Shown here: piece after piece, positions 32,019 to 39,582 of the stretch
How positions within the stretch are numbered: position 1 is the first letter of the stretch
Layout: each line of letters opens with the position of its first letter
Source: Microbacterium memoriense
GTDB lineage: Bacteria > Actinomycetota > Actinomycetes > Actinomycetales > Microbacteriaceae
Length of the DNA: 64,000 nt
NCBI RefSeq assembly: GCF_025398275.1
Contig: NZ_JAODOR010000011.1
Coordinates: 186,001-250,000, forward strand
Direction: 5' to 3'
The notes under the pieces: model-generated
The model's database searches: none
Seen by the model: only the letters and a program-made list of their open reading frames with translations
Told to the model about the DNA's origin: nothing
Program-made: the position numbers and the translations under genes

Positions 32019-32344
32019 TTCTGGTCCCTTCGGTTTTGTGGCGTGTTGAGCGCGTCGTCGATGAGCGCGAGCGTGCGTGTCCCATCAAGATCCGTGAAGA
32101 TGTCCGCGGGCAGCAGGACGACCGTCGCACCGCGGAAAGCGGCATCCATTTCGATTCGCGGCAACGCCTGCACCAAATGGGGGCCGACGAGCACGACATC
32201 GGCCGCATCCAGATCGATCGGCAACGATTGCTCGGTACCGGCGATCGCGCTCATATCCCGCCCTGCCGCCTGAGCGGCATGCCGGACGCGCTGCGCCACA
32301 AATGTGCTCGACGCTCCCGCGCCGCACACCACGAGGATCCTCAT
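32015..32344 (-). CDS. Orphan PTS EIIB-like protein (lactose/cellobiose fold)
   Basis: 109 aa. The N-terminal P-loop RILVVCGAGASSTFVAQRV has the phosphorylatable Cys7 of the small EIIB family (CxxGxxTS-like). The rest, with DLDAADVVLVGPHLV, fits the EIIB Rossmann-like fold. No matching EIIC is nearby, so it may act as a phosphate sensor for the divergent PRD regulator or partner a remote EIIC. ATG 32344 has a GGAGG Shine-Dalgarno. It is the first gene of the mannitol/PTS operon and overlaps ptsH by ATGA. Confidence 0.8.
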   Translation of the reverse strand: MRILVVCGAGASSTFVAQRVRHAAQAAGRDMSAIAGTEQSLPIDLDAADVVLVGPHLVQALPRIEMDAAFRGATVVLLPADIFTDLDGTRTLALIDDALNTPQNRRDQK

Positions 32345-32450
32345 CGATCCGCCTCCTTCTCCGCCATTCTTGTGAAAGGGCTGGGAGGAGACAACCAGGC
32401 CTCTTTCCGCGGGACCGGAAACTCTTCTGGCGAGGTGGTTGACTGGGTGG

Positions 32451-34373
32451 GTGAGCAGACCCCGGCAGGACCGTGTCATGGCTCTGCTGACCCGGGACGG
32501 CGACTGGATGACGGCTGGCGCCCTCGCCGATGCGATCGGGGTCACTCCGCGCAGCATCCGCAGTTACGTCACGGCACTCAACGCGCGCGTGCCCGGTGGA
32601 ACCGTCGTGGAGTCGAGTCCGCTCGGCTATCGCGCGGGAACGGATGCGATGGCGGCCCTGCGGTCCGGGGTCGATGCGACCACGCCGAGGGAACGCCTGC
32701 ACCGTCTCGTACGGGCGCTGCTGGCCGATGAAGCCGGCATCGACGTCTATGCGACGGCGGAACAGTTCCACGTCAGCCCGGCGACCCTCGAAGGTGACCT
32801 CGGGCGCGTTCGCGCCCTGCTCGGCGGCACACAGCTGACCCTCGAGCGCACCGCATCCCTCGCGAAGCTCCGTGGCACCGAGATGGCCCAGCGGCGGCTC
32901 CTCAGCAGGCTCGCGCACGAAGAGACCGAGGATGGCGCGTTCGACCTGGCGGCGATCCGCCGGACGCTCGGCGAGGGATCGATCGGGACCGCGGTGTTCG
33001 GTCCGTTCAAGAATGACCTCGTGGCGGGGCTCGGCGCGCTCGGATACTTCGTCAACGAGTTCGGCATCGGTGACGTCATGATGCACATCGCGATCACCGC
33101 GGATCGTGTCGCCCACGACCGTGCCTTGGGCGCCGAATCGCTCACCGGCCCGGAAGCCGCGCGGGATGTGGGTGACCTGCTCGACCGGCTGTGTCAGGAG
33201 CACCTGGATGTGCGTCTCGGGGCGGGAGACCGTCGCCATCTCGCCGCCTTGATCCTCAGCCGCGTTGTCGCACCCGGTGCGGCAGAGACGGCATCCGTCA
33301 TGCGGTCCCGCATCGAACCCGACGTCGAAGCAGCGGTCCGCGACGTGGTTCAGCGCGCCGCCGCCGAGTTCCTCGTCGACATCGATGACGAGGATTTCGT
33401 GCTCCGCCTTGCCCTGCACGTGCAGAACCTTCGCCAACGCGCGCAGGAGCAGGCATGGTCGCGGAACCCGCTCACCCGCTCGCTGAAATCGACGTACCCG
33501 ATGATCTTCGAGGTCGCGGTGTTCATCGCGGATGGGCTCCGAGGACTTCTCGGCATCGATCTGGCTGAGGACGAGATCGCCTACATCGCGATGCACGTCG
33601 GGGGTCGGCTCGAGCGGCGTCGTGCCGCGAGCACCGTGCTGACCGCGACGATCGTCTGCCCGGGATACTACGAACTGCACGAGCTTCTCCGCTCGTCGAT
33701 CGACCGCTCACTCGGCCAGGCGGTCGATGTCGTCGGGGTCGAGACGCGCGTGGACCCCGACTGGGATGCCTTGGACACCGACCTCGTGCTGACCACGATC
33801 GATGCGCCCCTCACGGGCGACCGGGTCGTCCGCATCCAACCGTTCCTGACCGAGAACGACATCGAGCGGGTGCAGGCCGCCGCAGGTCGCGTGCGCCGGG
33901 GGCGCCGGCTCACCCGCCTGCGTGCCGAGCTGGAGCGGTACTTCGTCGAAGACGCCTTCGTCGCGGGCGTGCCCGCCGATGCCGATGCCGACGGGGTCAT
34001 CCGCACCCTCGGGGCGGCGCTCGTGGCCCAAGGCGTCATCGACGACGACTATGTCGCCCGGACGCTCGAGCGCGAGCGGTTGTCGTCGACCGCGTTCACC
34101 GATGCGCTCGCCGTCCCGCACGCCATCGGGATGACCGCCACGCGCACCGCGATCGCGGTCGCCCTGGCCGAATTCTCGATCCCGTGGGGCGAAGGGCGCG
34201 TGCAGGTCGTCGCGATGGTCGCGTTCTCCGAATCCGACCGCGAGGCGTTCCAGACCGTGTTCGAACAGCTCGTGGAGGTGTTCAGCGAGCGCGAGAGCGT
34301 CCACCGCATCCTGCGCCGCGGAACGACCTTCACGGCGTTCCTCGACGAGCTCGTGGCTGTCGTCGACGGCTGA
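32451..34373 (+). CDS. mtlR: BglG/MtlR-type PRD transcriptional activator with EIIB/EIIA modules
   Basis: 640 aa. N-terminal helix-turn-helix domains (DGDWMTAGALADAIGVTPRS and a second near residue 90) are followed by two PTS regulation domains (conserved His in NEFGIGDVMMHIAIT, and LAEDEIAYIAMHVGGRLERR), an EIIB-like segment (TIVCPGYYELHELL) and a C-terminal EIIA domain with a His in ALAVPHAIGMT. The protein should switch the divergent mannitol operon according to PTS phosphorylation. GTG 32451 is preferred since homology starts at SRPRQDR; a TTG at 32439 is possible. The 106-bp divergent gap holds TTTCC-N8-GGAAA (32404-32421), a weak operator candidate. Confidence 0.88.
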   Translation: MSRPRQDRVMALLTRDGDWMTAGALADAIGVTPRSIRSYVTALNARVPGGTVVESSPLGYRAGTDAMAALRSGVDATTPRERLHRLVRALLADEAGIDVYATAEQFHVSPATLEGDLGRVRALLGGTQLTLERTASLAKLRGTEMAQRRLLSRLAHEETEDGAFDLAAIRRTLGEGSIGTAVFGPFKNDLVAGLGALGYFVNEFGIGDVMMHIAITADRVAHDRALGAESLTGPEAARDVGDLLDRLCQEHLDVRLGAGDRRHLAALILSRVVAPGAAETASVMRSRIEPDVEAAVRDVVQRAAAEFLVDIDDEDFVLRLALHVQNLRQRAQEQAWSRNPLTRSLKSTYPMIFEVAVFIADGLRGLLGIDLAEDEIAYIAMHVGGRLERRRAASTVLTATIVCPGYYELHELLRSSIDRSLGQAVDVVGVETRVDPDWDALDTDLVLTTIDAPLTGDRVVRIQPFLTENDIERVQAAAGRVRRGRRLTRLRAELERYFVEDAFVAGVPADADADGVIRTLGAALVAQGVIDDDYVARTLERERLSSTAFTDALAVPHAIGMTATRTAIAVALAEFSIPWGEGRVQVVAMVAFSESDREAFQTVFEQLVEVFSERESVHRILRRGTTFTAFLDELVAVVDG

Positions 34374-34454
34374 GTCGGCGTCCGCCGATCGGCGCGCATT
34401 CGGGTCTGGCGTCTGCCTCCGGCAGCGCCCCGGCCCCGTCGTTCGTCGCGATCT

Positions 34455-34520
34455 CCGCAGAATGTCGCGATCTCCGCACCGATCCGGCGCAGGAGATGCG
34501 GCGATCTCGACATTCTGCGG
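34455..34520. repeat. 66-bp intergenic palindrome with 13-bp arms
   Basis: CCGCAGAATGTCG (34455-34467) is perfectly inverted at 34508-34520. Inside, CCGCA/TGCGG gives a second stem. TCGCGATCTCCGCA occurs twice directly (34446-34459 and 34465-34478), so the left arm can pair in two registers. It lies between the convergent ends of mtlR and the GNAT gene, a likely bidirectional terminator or mobile palindromic unit. The rest of 34374-34569 shows nothing gene-like. Confidence 0.65.
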
Positions 34521-34569
34521 CGTTCATGCGCGGCGCTACGGGTGTCGTGCATCGGCGGGGGATGCCCGC

Positions 34570-35142
34570 TCAGCTGCGAGCCAGGCGAGCCTCCAGGCCG
34601 CGGCGGACGCCGGGCCACTCGTGCGGGAGGATCGAGAACACCACCGTGTCCCGCGGGCTTCCGTCGGGTCCGAGGCGGTGATTGCGCAGGATGCCGTCCT
34701 GCCGCGCACCCAGCCGCGCGATCGCCGCGCGGGACTGCAGGTTGTGGAAGTGCGTGCGCAGTTCGACGGCGATGACACCGCAGTCCTCGAACGCGTGCGT
34801 CAGGAGGAGGAGCTTCGCGGCGGTGTTGACGGCCGTGCGCTGCACGGTGGGCGACAGCCACGTGTAGCCGATCTCGACGTGCGGGCTCTCCTGGTCGATG
34901 CCGCAGAACGTCGTCATGCCGACCGCGCGCCCGTCGCGGACGACGGCGAACGGATTCATCCGTCCGGCGGCATGTTCGGCCAACCGGTGCTCGATCTCAT
35001 TCGGCACGGCGGCGGGGACCGAGGTGTACCACGCATATTCGAGCCCCTCGCGGGCATGGGTCAGGTCGGCCGCGTGGCGGTGACTCAGCGGCTCGAGCCG
35101 CACGTGGGTGTTCTCGAGGGCGACGGGTTCGTTCAGCAGCAC
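34570..35142 (-). CDS. GNAT-family N-acetyltransferase (RimJ/RimL-like)
   Basis: 190 aa. The N-terminus (VALENTHVRLEPLSHRHAADL) is typical of RimJ/RimL-type acetyltransferases. The acetyl-CoA-binding strand-loop-helix is around VEIGYTWLSPTVQRTAVN, and HNLQSRAAIARLGARQDG matches the family's N-x-x-S-x-x-x-x-x-x-x-G motif. The substrate, a protein N-terminus or small amine, is unknown. The start is GTG 35142; a TAGGCT box (complement 35150-35155) lies 7 nt upstream, so it is leaderless. Palindromic DNA flanks it on both sides. Confidence 0.85.
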   Translation of the reverse strand: MLLNEPVALENTHVRLEPLSHRHAADLTHAREGLEYAWYTSVPAAVPNEIEHRLAEHAAGRMNPFAVVRDGRAVGMTTFCGIDQESPHVEIGYTWLSPTVQRTAVNTAAKLLLLTHAFEDCGVIAVELRTHFHNLQSRAAIARLGARQDGILRNHRLGPDGSPRDTVVFSILPHEWPGVRRGLEARLARS

Positions 35143-35180
35143 GCATCCGAGCCTATGCCGCCGCGGCGAAGCCGCCCGCC

Positions 35181-35278
35181 GTACCGTGTGCAGGACTCAC
35201 CCGCGGCATCCGCATCGCCCCCCGCGGAAAACCGCGGCCGGCGGAAGTGCCGGCGCGCGGTGGTCCTGCAATCGGTAC
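35181..35278 (+). repeat. 98-bp palindromic element, copy 3 (solitary)
   Basis: It begins GTACCGTGTGCAGGACTCACC and ends GGTCCTGCAATCGGTAC, and is exactly 98 bp like the two copies around the DUF559 gene. The interior differs in sequence but again folds into two hairpins, CCGCGG-AAAA-CCGCGG and GCCGGC/GCCGGC, and keeps GGAA at positions 46-49. No DUF559 gene adjoins it, so it may be a non-autonomous unit mobilised in trans. Confidence 0.85.
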
Positions 35279-35291
35279 ACCCGCGCGGCGC

Positions 35292-35321
35292 CAGGGCGGG
35301 ACGCACGCCCGCCCCGCCCTG
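35292..35321. terminator. 9-bp GC stem-loop downstream of the phosphosugar mutase gene
   Basis: CAGGGCGGG pairs with CCCGCCCTG around a 12-nt loop. It lies between the 98-bp element and another palindrome. A terminator role is possible; no U-tract is present. Confidence 0.4.
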
Positions 35322-35343
35322 CTCCGCACCCGCTCGGCCCGGA

Positions 35344-35435
35344 CCGTATTCAGTCTGGAGACGCGCGGCTGCGAGGGCCTGTCCCGAGTTCCCGCGGCTC
35401 CCAGACAGACCGCCCTCCGGCTGGACTGAATACGG
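35344..35435. repeat. 92-bp palindromic unit with CCGTATTCAGTC ends
   Basis: CCGTATTCAGTC (35344-35355) is perfectly inverted at 35424-35435. An inner GAGGGC/GCCCTC pair forms a second stem. The layout (about 90 bp, inverted ends, nested stems) parallels the 98-bp family, but the sequence is unrelated. It is the feature nearest the 3' end of the phosphosugar mutase gene. The 35143-35479 gap holds only these palindromes. Confidence 0.6.
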
Positions 35436-35479
35436 AGCGGGGGACGGCGGGAACGGGGAAGCCGCGGGGCCTGCCCAGG

Positions 35480-37141
35480 TCAGGCTTGGGCGGAGGCCAA
35501 CAGTGCCCGGGCTCCGACGTCGAGTGCCGCCACGCGTGCGGCGGCATCGGCCGGGGTGTCGCCGCGGACGTCCAGGTACACCTTGAGTTTGGGCTCGGTG
35601 CCGCTCGGTCGCACGATCACGCGTGATCCATCCGTCAGCCACAGCCGCAGGACATCGCTCGGCGGCGTTCCGTCGGCTCCGTCCAGCAGATCCTCGATCC
35701 GCTCGACAGCGACGCCGCCGATGGATGCCGGAGCCTGCGCCCGCAGGGTCGCCATGATCGTCCCGATCACAGCGACATCGTCCAGCCGGATCGAGACCTG
35801 GCCGCTCGCGAACGCACCGAAGGTGTCGTGGAAGCGCGCGATCACATCCGCGAGGGTCTCGCCCTGTTCCCGCGCCTCGGCGATCATCCCCAGCATCGCG
35901 ATCGCCGCCGAGATGCCGTCCTTGTCCCGCACGGTCCCCGGGTTCACGAGGTATCCGAGCGCCTCCTCGAATCCGTAGACGAGTCCGGGCGCCCGCGAAA
36001 TCCACTTGAACCCGGTGAGTGTGGCATGGAAGTCGAGGCCGTAATGCTCGGCGACCGTCTGCAGTCCCGGCGACGACACGAGCGAGCACGCGAGCGAGCC
36101 GCCGCTCGCGCGCTCCGCGGCACGCCACCCGAGCAGCAGGCCCACGTCGTTGCCGGTGAGTCGGCGCCAGCCCCCGTCCGCTGCGGGATCGGGAACGGCG
36201 ACGGCGAGACGGTCCGCATCCGGGTCGTTGGCGAGCAGGAATTCGGCTCCGGCCGCCCGCGCCGTCTCGAACGCGAGATCCATCGCGCCCGGCTCTTCCG
36301 GGTTGGGGAACGCGACGGTCGGGAAGCGGCCGTCCGGCTCGATCTGGGCCTCCACGACGACCGGCAGCGGGTAGCCCGCTGTCTCGAGGATCCGCACGAG
36401 CGTCTCGTAGCCGACGCCGTGCATCGCGGTATAGACCCAGTTCATCCCGGCGGCACCGGCCGGGGCGGGAGCGACGGTCGCGGTCGCGGCGATGTAGGCC
36501 TCGATGACCGATTCATCGGCGATCTCATACGCCTCCGAGCGGGGAAGGGCGCCGAGGTCGCCGGCATCCGCAACCCGCTGGATATGCGCCGCGATCTCGC
36601 CGTCGGCGGGAGACACGATCTGCGATCCTTCGTCGGCACCGCCGAGGTAGACCTTGTATCCGTTGTCGTCGGGGGGGTTGTGGGATGCCGTGACCATGAC
36701 GCCCGCCGCGGCGCCCAGGTGGCGCACCGCGAACGCGAGCACCGGCGTCGGCAGAAGTCGGGGCAGGAGCACCGCGCGCAAGCCTGCGCCGGCGAAGAGC
36801 TCAGCGCTGTCGCGCGCGAACACGTCGGAGTTGCGTCTGCCGTCGTAGCCGATCACGACGGTGGGCACCGAACCGGAGGCTGCCTTCTCTCGCAGGTACG
36901 CGGCGAATCCGGCCGCGGCCTGCCCGACGAGCACCCGGTTCATCCGGTTGCTGCCGGCTCCGAGGCGTCCGCGCAGCCCCGCCGTGCCGAACGCCAGACG
37001 CCCGTCGAAGCGGTCGTCCAGATCGGCGATCGCGGCGGCATCTCCGCTCTCGGCCTGGTCGATCACCTCGGCGAGCTCCGCACGGGTCACCGGGTCGGGA
37101 TCCTGCGCGAGCCACGCACGCGCGGCCGCGACGGTGCTCAC
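35480..37141 (-). CDS. Phospho-sugar mutase (phosphoglucomutase/phosphomannomutase family)
   Basis: 553 aa. Alpha-D-phosphohexomutase that moves phosphate between C1 and C6 (or C5) of sugar phosphates. The phosphoserine is S153 in VMVTASHNPPDDNGYKVY, the metal loop is NDPDADRLAVAV, and the sugar-phosphate loop RPSGTEPKLKVY is near the C-terminus. GTG 37141 overlaps the PNP stop by 4 nt (GTGA). Coupling to PNP suggests that it converts ribose or deoxyribose 1-phosphate to the 5-phosphate, as phosphopentomutase-like PGM family members do (inference); phosphoglucomutase is the alternative. Confidence 0.88.
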   Translation of the reverse strand: MSTVAAARAWLAQDPDPVTRAELAEVIDQAESGDAAAIADLDDRFDGRLAFGTAGLRGRLGAGSNRMNRVLVGQAAAGFAAYLREKAASGSVPTVVIGYDGRRNSDVFARDSAELFAGAGLRAVLLPRLLPTPVLAFAVRHLGAAAGVMVTASHNPPDDNGYKVYLGGADEGSQIVSPADGEIAAHIQRVADAGDLGALPRSEAYEIADESVIEAYIAATATVAPAPAGAAGMNWVYTAMHGVGYETLVRILETAGYPLPVVVEAQIEPDGRFPTVAFPNPEEPGAMDLAFETARAAGAEFLLANDPDADRLAVAVPDPAADGGWRRLTGNDVGLLLGWRAAERASGGSLACSLVSSPGLQTVAEHYGLDFHATLTGFKWISRAPGLVYGFEEALGYLVNPGTVRDKDGISAAIAMLGMIAEAREQGETLADVIARFHDTFGAFASGQVSIRLDDVAVIGTIMATLRAQAPASIGGVAVERIEDLLDGADGTPPSDVLRLWLTDGSRVIVRPSGTEPKLKVYLDVRGDTPADAAARVAALDVGARALLASAQA

Positions 37142-37971
37142 AGCTGGCCGATCACGCGCGCGAGCAGCGCCGAGATCACCGGCTCCGCCATCTGGCCCGC
37201 CTCGATGACCTCGTGATGACTGAGGGGAGTCGTCTGGATGCCGGCGGCCTTGTTCGTGATGAGCGAGAACCCGAGGATTTCCATGCCGGCCTGTCGCGCG
37301 GCGATCGCCTCGAGCGCCGTGGACATGCCGACGATGTGACCGCCGATGATCTTCGCCATCTGGACTTCGGCCGGCGTCTCGTACTGGGGCCCGCGGAACT
37401 GGCAATACACGCCCTCGTCGAGCGACGGGTCGATGCTGCGGGCGAGGTCGCGAAGCCTCACCGAGTAGAGGTCGGTCAGGTCGACGAAGGTCGCGCCCTC
37501 GAGCGGCGAATCTCCCGTGAGGTTGATGTGGTCGCTGATGAGCACGGGCTGGCCCGGCGTCCAGGCGGGCTTGATGCCACCGGCGCCGTTGGTGAGCACC
37601 ATCGTCTTCGCTCCGGTCGCGGCGGCGGTACGCACGCTGTGGACGACGCGGCGCACGCCATGGCCCTCGTAATAGTGCGTTCGGGCACCGATGACGAGCA
37701 CCCGCTTGCCGGCGGGGGTGAGGATGCTGCGGATCGAGCCTACGTGGCCGGCCAGTGCGGGCGAGCTGAAACCGGTGACGTCGGTCGCGGCGAGAGTGGC
37801 GGTGGTCTCACCCAGGAGGTCGGCGGCTTTGCCCCATCCGCTCCCGAGGGTGAGGGCGATATCGTGCCGCTCCACACCGGTCAGGCGAGCGATATCGGCT
37901 GCGGCATCGGCGGCGACCGCGAACGGATCGGTGGCCGGGTCGTCGAGGGGATGGGTGATCGTGTCGGACAT
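37138..37971 (-). CDS. punA: Purine-nucleoside phosphorylase (trimeric class)
   Basis: 277 aa. It splits inosine, guanosine and deoxy forms with phosphate. Phosphate-site and base-site motifs are LTLGSGWGKAAD, GARTHYYEGHGVRRV, LTNGAGGIKP, FRGPQYETPAEVQ and HIVGMSTALEAI, followed by ITNKAAG with the purine-contacting Asn. ATG 37971 has a TAGAGT box (complement 37978-37983) 6 nt upstream, giving a leaderless transcript. First gene of a two-gene operon with the mutase; it continues the salvage begun by add, cdd and deoA. Confidence 0.93.
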   Translation of the reverse strand: MSDTITHPLDDPATDPFAVAADAAADIARLTGVERHDIALTLGSGWGKAADLLGETTATLAATDVTGFSSPALAGHVGSIRSILTPAGKRVLVIGARTHYYEGHGVRRVVHSVRTAAATGAKTMVLTNGAGGIKPAWTPGQPVLISDHINLTGDSPLEGATFVDLTDLYSVRLRDLARSIDPSLDEGVYCQFRGPQYETPAEVQMAKIIGGHIVGMSTALEAIAARQAGMEILGFSLITNKAAGIQTTPLSHHEVIEAGQMAEPVISALLARVIGQL

Positions 37972-38056
37972 GGGTCCACTCTATGAACCCGGAGGCTCCC
38001 CGTGCCAGGCGGGCGCCCGTCAATTTTGCGCGCGGTCGGCCTGAGAGAATGGATGC

Positions 38057-39508
38057 ATGTCCCCCAGCTTCGTGAGTAACCAGAGCGTCGCCGTCCTCGG
38101 CGGCGGCCCCGGCGGGTACGAAGCGGCACTCGCTGCCGCACAACTCGGCGCCGAGGTGACCCTGGTCGAGCGTGCCGGGGTGGGAGGCGCGGCCGTCATG
38201 ACGGACGTCGTCCCGTCCAAGAGCCTCATCGCGACGGCGGATGCTGCCGTGGCGATCGCCGAGGCGGAGGATCTCGGGGTGCAACTGTTCGCGAAGTCCG
38301 ACAGTGGCCGCCCGATGAAGCCCGAGATCGCGATCAACCTCGCCGCCGTCAACCGGCGGCTGCTTTCGCTCGCCCGCCAGCAGTCCGACGACATGCGCGC
38401 CCAGCTCGTCGAGGCCGGCGTCCGAATCATCTCCGGCCACGGTCGATTGGAGGATCGCAACTCGATCGTCGTGTCGACGGGCCCCGGGGGAACGGACTTC
38501 GATCGCGTCGAAGCGGACACCCTGATCGTGTCGGTCGGCGCGTCGCCGAGAGAGCTGCCGAGCGCACGGCCGGACGGGGAGCGGATCCTCACGTGGACGC
38601 AGTTGTACGACATGCGGGCCCTTCCCGAGCACCTCATCGTCGTCGGGTCGGGCGTGACCGGCGCGGAGTTCGCATCGGCGTACATGAATCTCGGAGCGAA
38701 GGTCACGCTCATCTCGAGCCGTGAACAGGTTCTCCCGGGCGAAGACCGGGATGCCGCGGCCGTCCTCGAGAAGGTCTTCACACGCGGCGGCATGACCGTG
38801 CTCTCGCGCTCGCGCGCCGATCGAGTGGAGCGCTCGGGCGAGGGCGTCGTCGTCACCCTCTCCGACGGTCGCACGGTCGAGGGAAGCCACTGCCTCATGG
38901 CGGTCGGCTCGGTTCCGAACACCGCCGGGATCGGTCTGGAAGCGGCCGGCATCCAGCTCACCGACTCGGGGCACATCCAGGTCAACCGGGTCGCCCGCAC
39001 GTCCGTGCCGAACATCTACGCCGCGGGGGACTGCACGACGTTCGTGCCCCTGGCATCCGTTGCCTCGATGCAGGGCCGGACAGCCGTTTTCCACGCGCTG
39101 GGTGACACCGTGATTCCGCTGGAACGCCGTCGGATCACCGCCAACATCTTCACCGCTCCGGAGATCGCGACCGTCGGGCGCCAGGAGAGAGACCTCGAGT
39201 CCGGCGCGATCAACGGCTACGTTCACAAGCTGCCGCTGGCCGCCAACCCGCGCGCGAAGATGATGGGCGTCAAGGACGGATTCGTGAAGATCATCGCCCG
39301 GGAAGGCTCGGGCACGGTGATCGGTGGCGTGATCGTCGCGCCCCGCGCCTCCGAGTTGATCTACCCCATCGCGATCGCCGTCGAGCGTCGCCTCACGGTC
39401 GATCAGATCTCGCGGGTCTTCGCCGTGTACCCGTCGCTGACCGGTTCGATCACCGACGCGACCCGTGCGATGCACCAGGTCACGACGGACGAAGACACCG
39501 TCGCCTGA
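38057..39508 (+). CDS. lpdA: NAD(P)H-quinone reductase LpdA type (flavoprotein disulfide reductase fold without the disulfide)
   Basis: 483 aa. It has the fold of lipoamide dehydrogenase: FAD motif VLGGGPGGYEAALAAAQLG, NAD motif LIVVGSGVTGAEFASAYM, and the second FAD motif PNIYAAGDCT. The redox CxxxxC segment is replaced by GVGGAAVMTDVVPSKS with no cysteine, and the C-terminal HPxxxE dyad is absent (AVYPSLTGSITDATR). This matches the actinobacterial LpdA/Rv3303c group that reduces quinones rather than lipoamide. ATG 38057 is preceded by GAGAAT at a 6-nt spacer. Divergent from punA. Confidence 0.88.
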   Translation: MSPSFVSNQSVAVLGGGPGGYEAALAAAQLGAEVTLVERAGVGGAAVMTDVVPSKSLIATADAAVAIAEAEDLGVQLFAKSDSGRPMKPEIAINLAAVNRRLLSLARQQSDDMRAQLVEAGVRIISGHGRLEDRNSIVVSTGPGGTDFDRVEADTLIVSVGASPRELPSARPDGERILTWTQLYDMRALPEHLIVVGSGVTGAEFASAYMNLGAKVTLISSREQVLPGEDRDAAAVLEKVFTRGGMTVLSRSRADRVERSGEGVVVTLSDGRTVEGSHCLMAVGSVPNTAGIGLEAAGIQLTDSGHIQVNRVARTSVPNIYAAGDCTTFVPLASVASMQGRTAVFHALGDTVIPLERRRITANIFTAPEIATVGRQERDLESGAINGYVHKLPLAANPRAKMMGVKDGFVKIIAREGSGTVIGGVIVAPRASELIYPIAIAVERRLTVDQISRVFAVYPSLTGSITDATRAMHQVTTDEDTVA

Positions 39509-39530
39509 CGCCCTGTCGGGGTGTCTTGAG

Positions 39531-39573
39531 TGATCTCGATACACGCCGGCTTGGCCGGCGCACTCGATCAGCG
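39531..39573 (-). repeat. 43-nt intergenic hairpin repeat, copy B
   Basis: On the minus strand it reads CGCTGATCGAGTG, then CGCCGGC-CAA-GCCGGCG, then TGTATCGAGATCA. Flanks are identical to copy A (5772-5814), and the total length is also 43 nt. Three of the inner stem pairs are flipped between the copies with pairing kept. It lies between the convergent ends of lpdA and a lipoprotein gene. Confidence 0.8.
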
Positions 39574-39582
39574 GGGAACGAG

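Noticed and set aside
32404..32421. TTTCC-N8-GGAAA as a firm MtlR operator
   Set aside because: Only 5-bp arms and one occurrence. Kept as a weak remark within the regulator entry.
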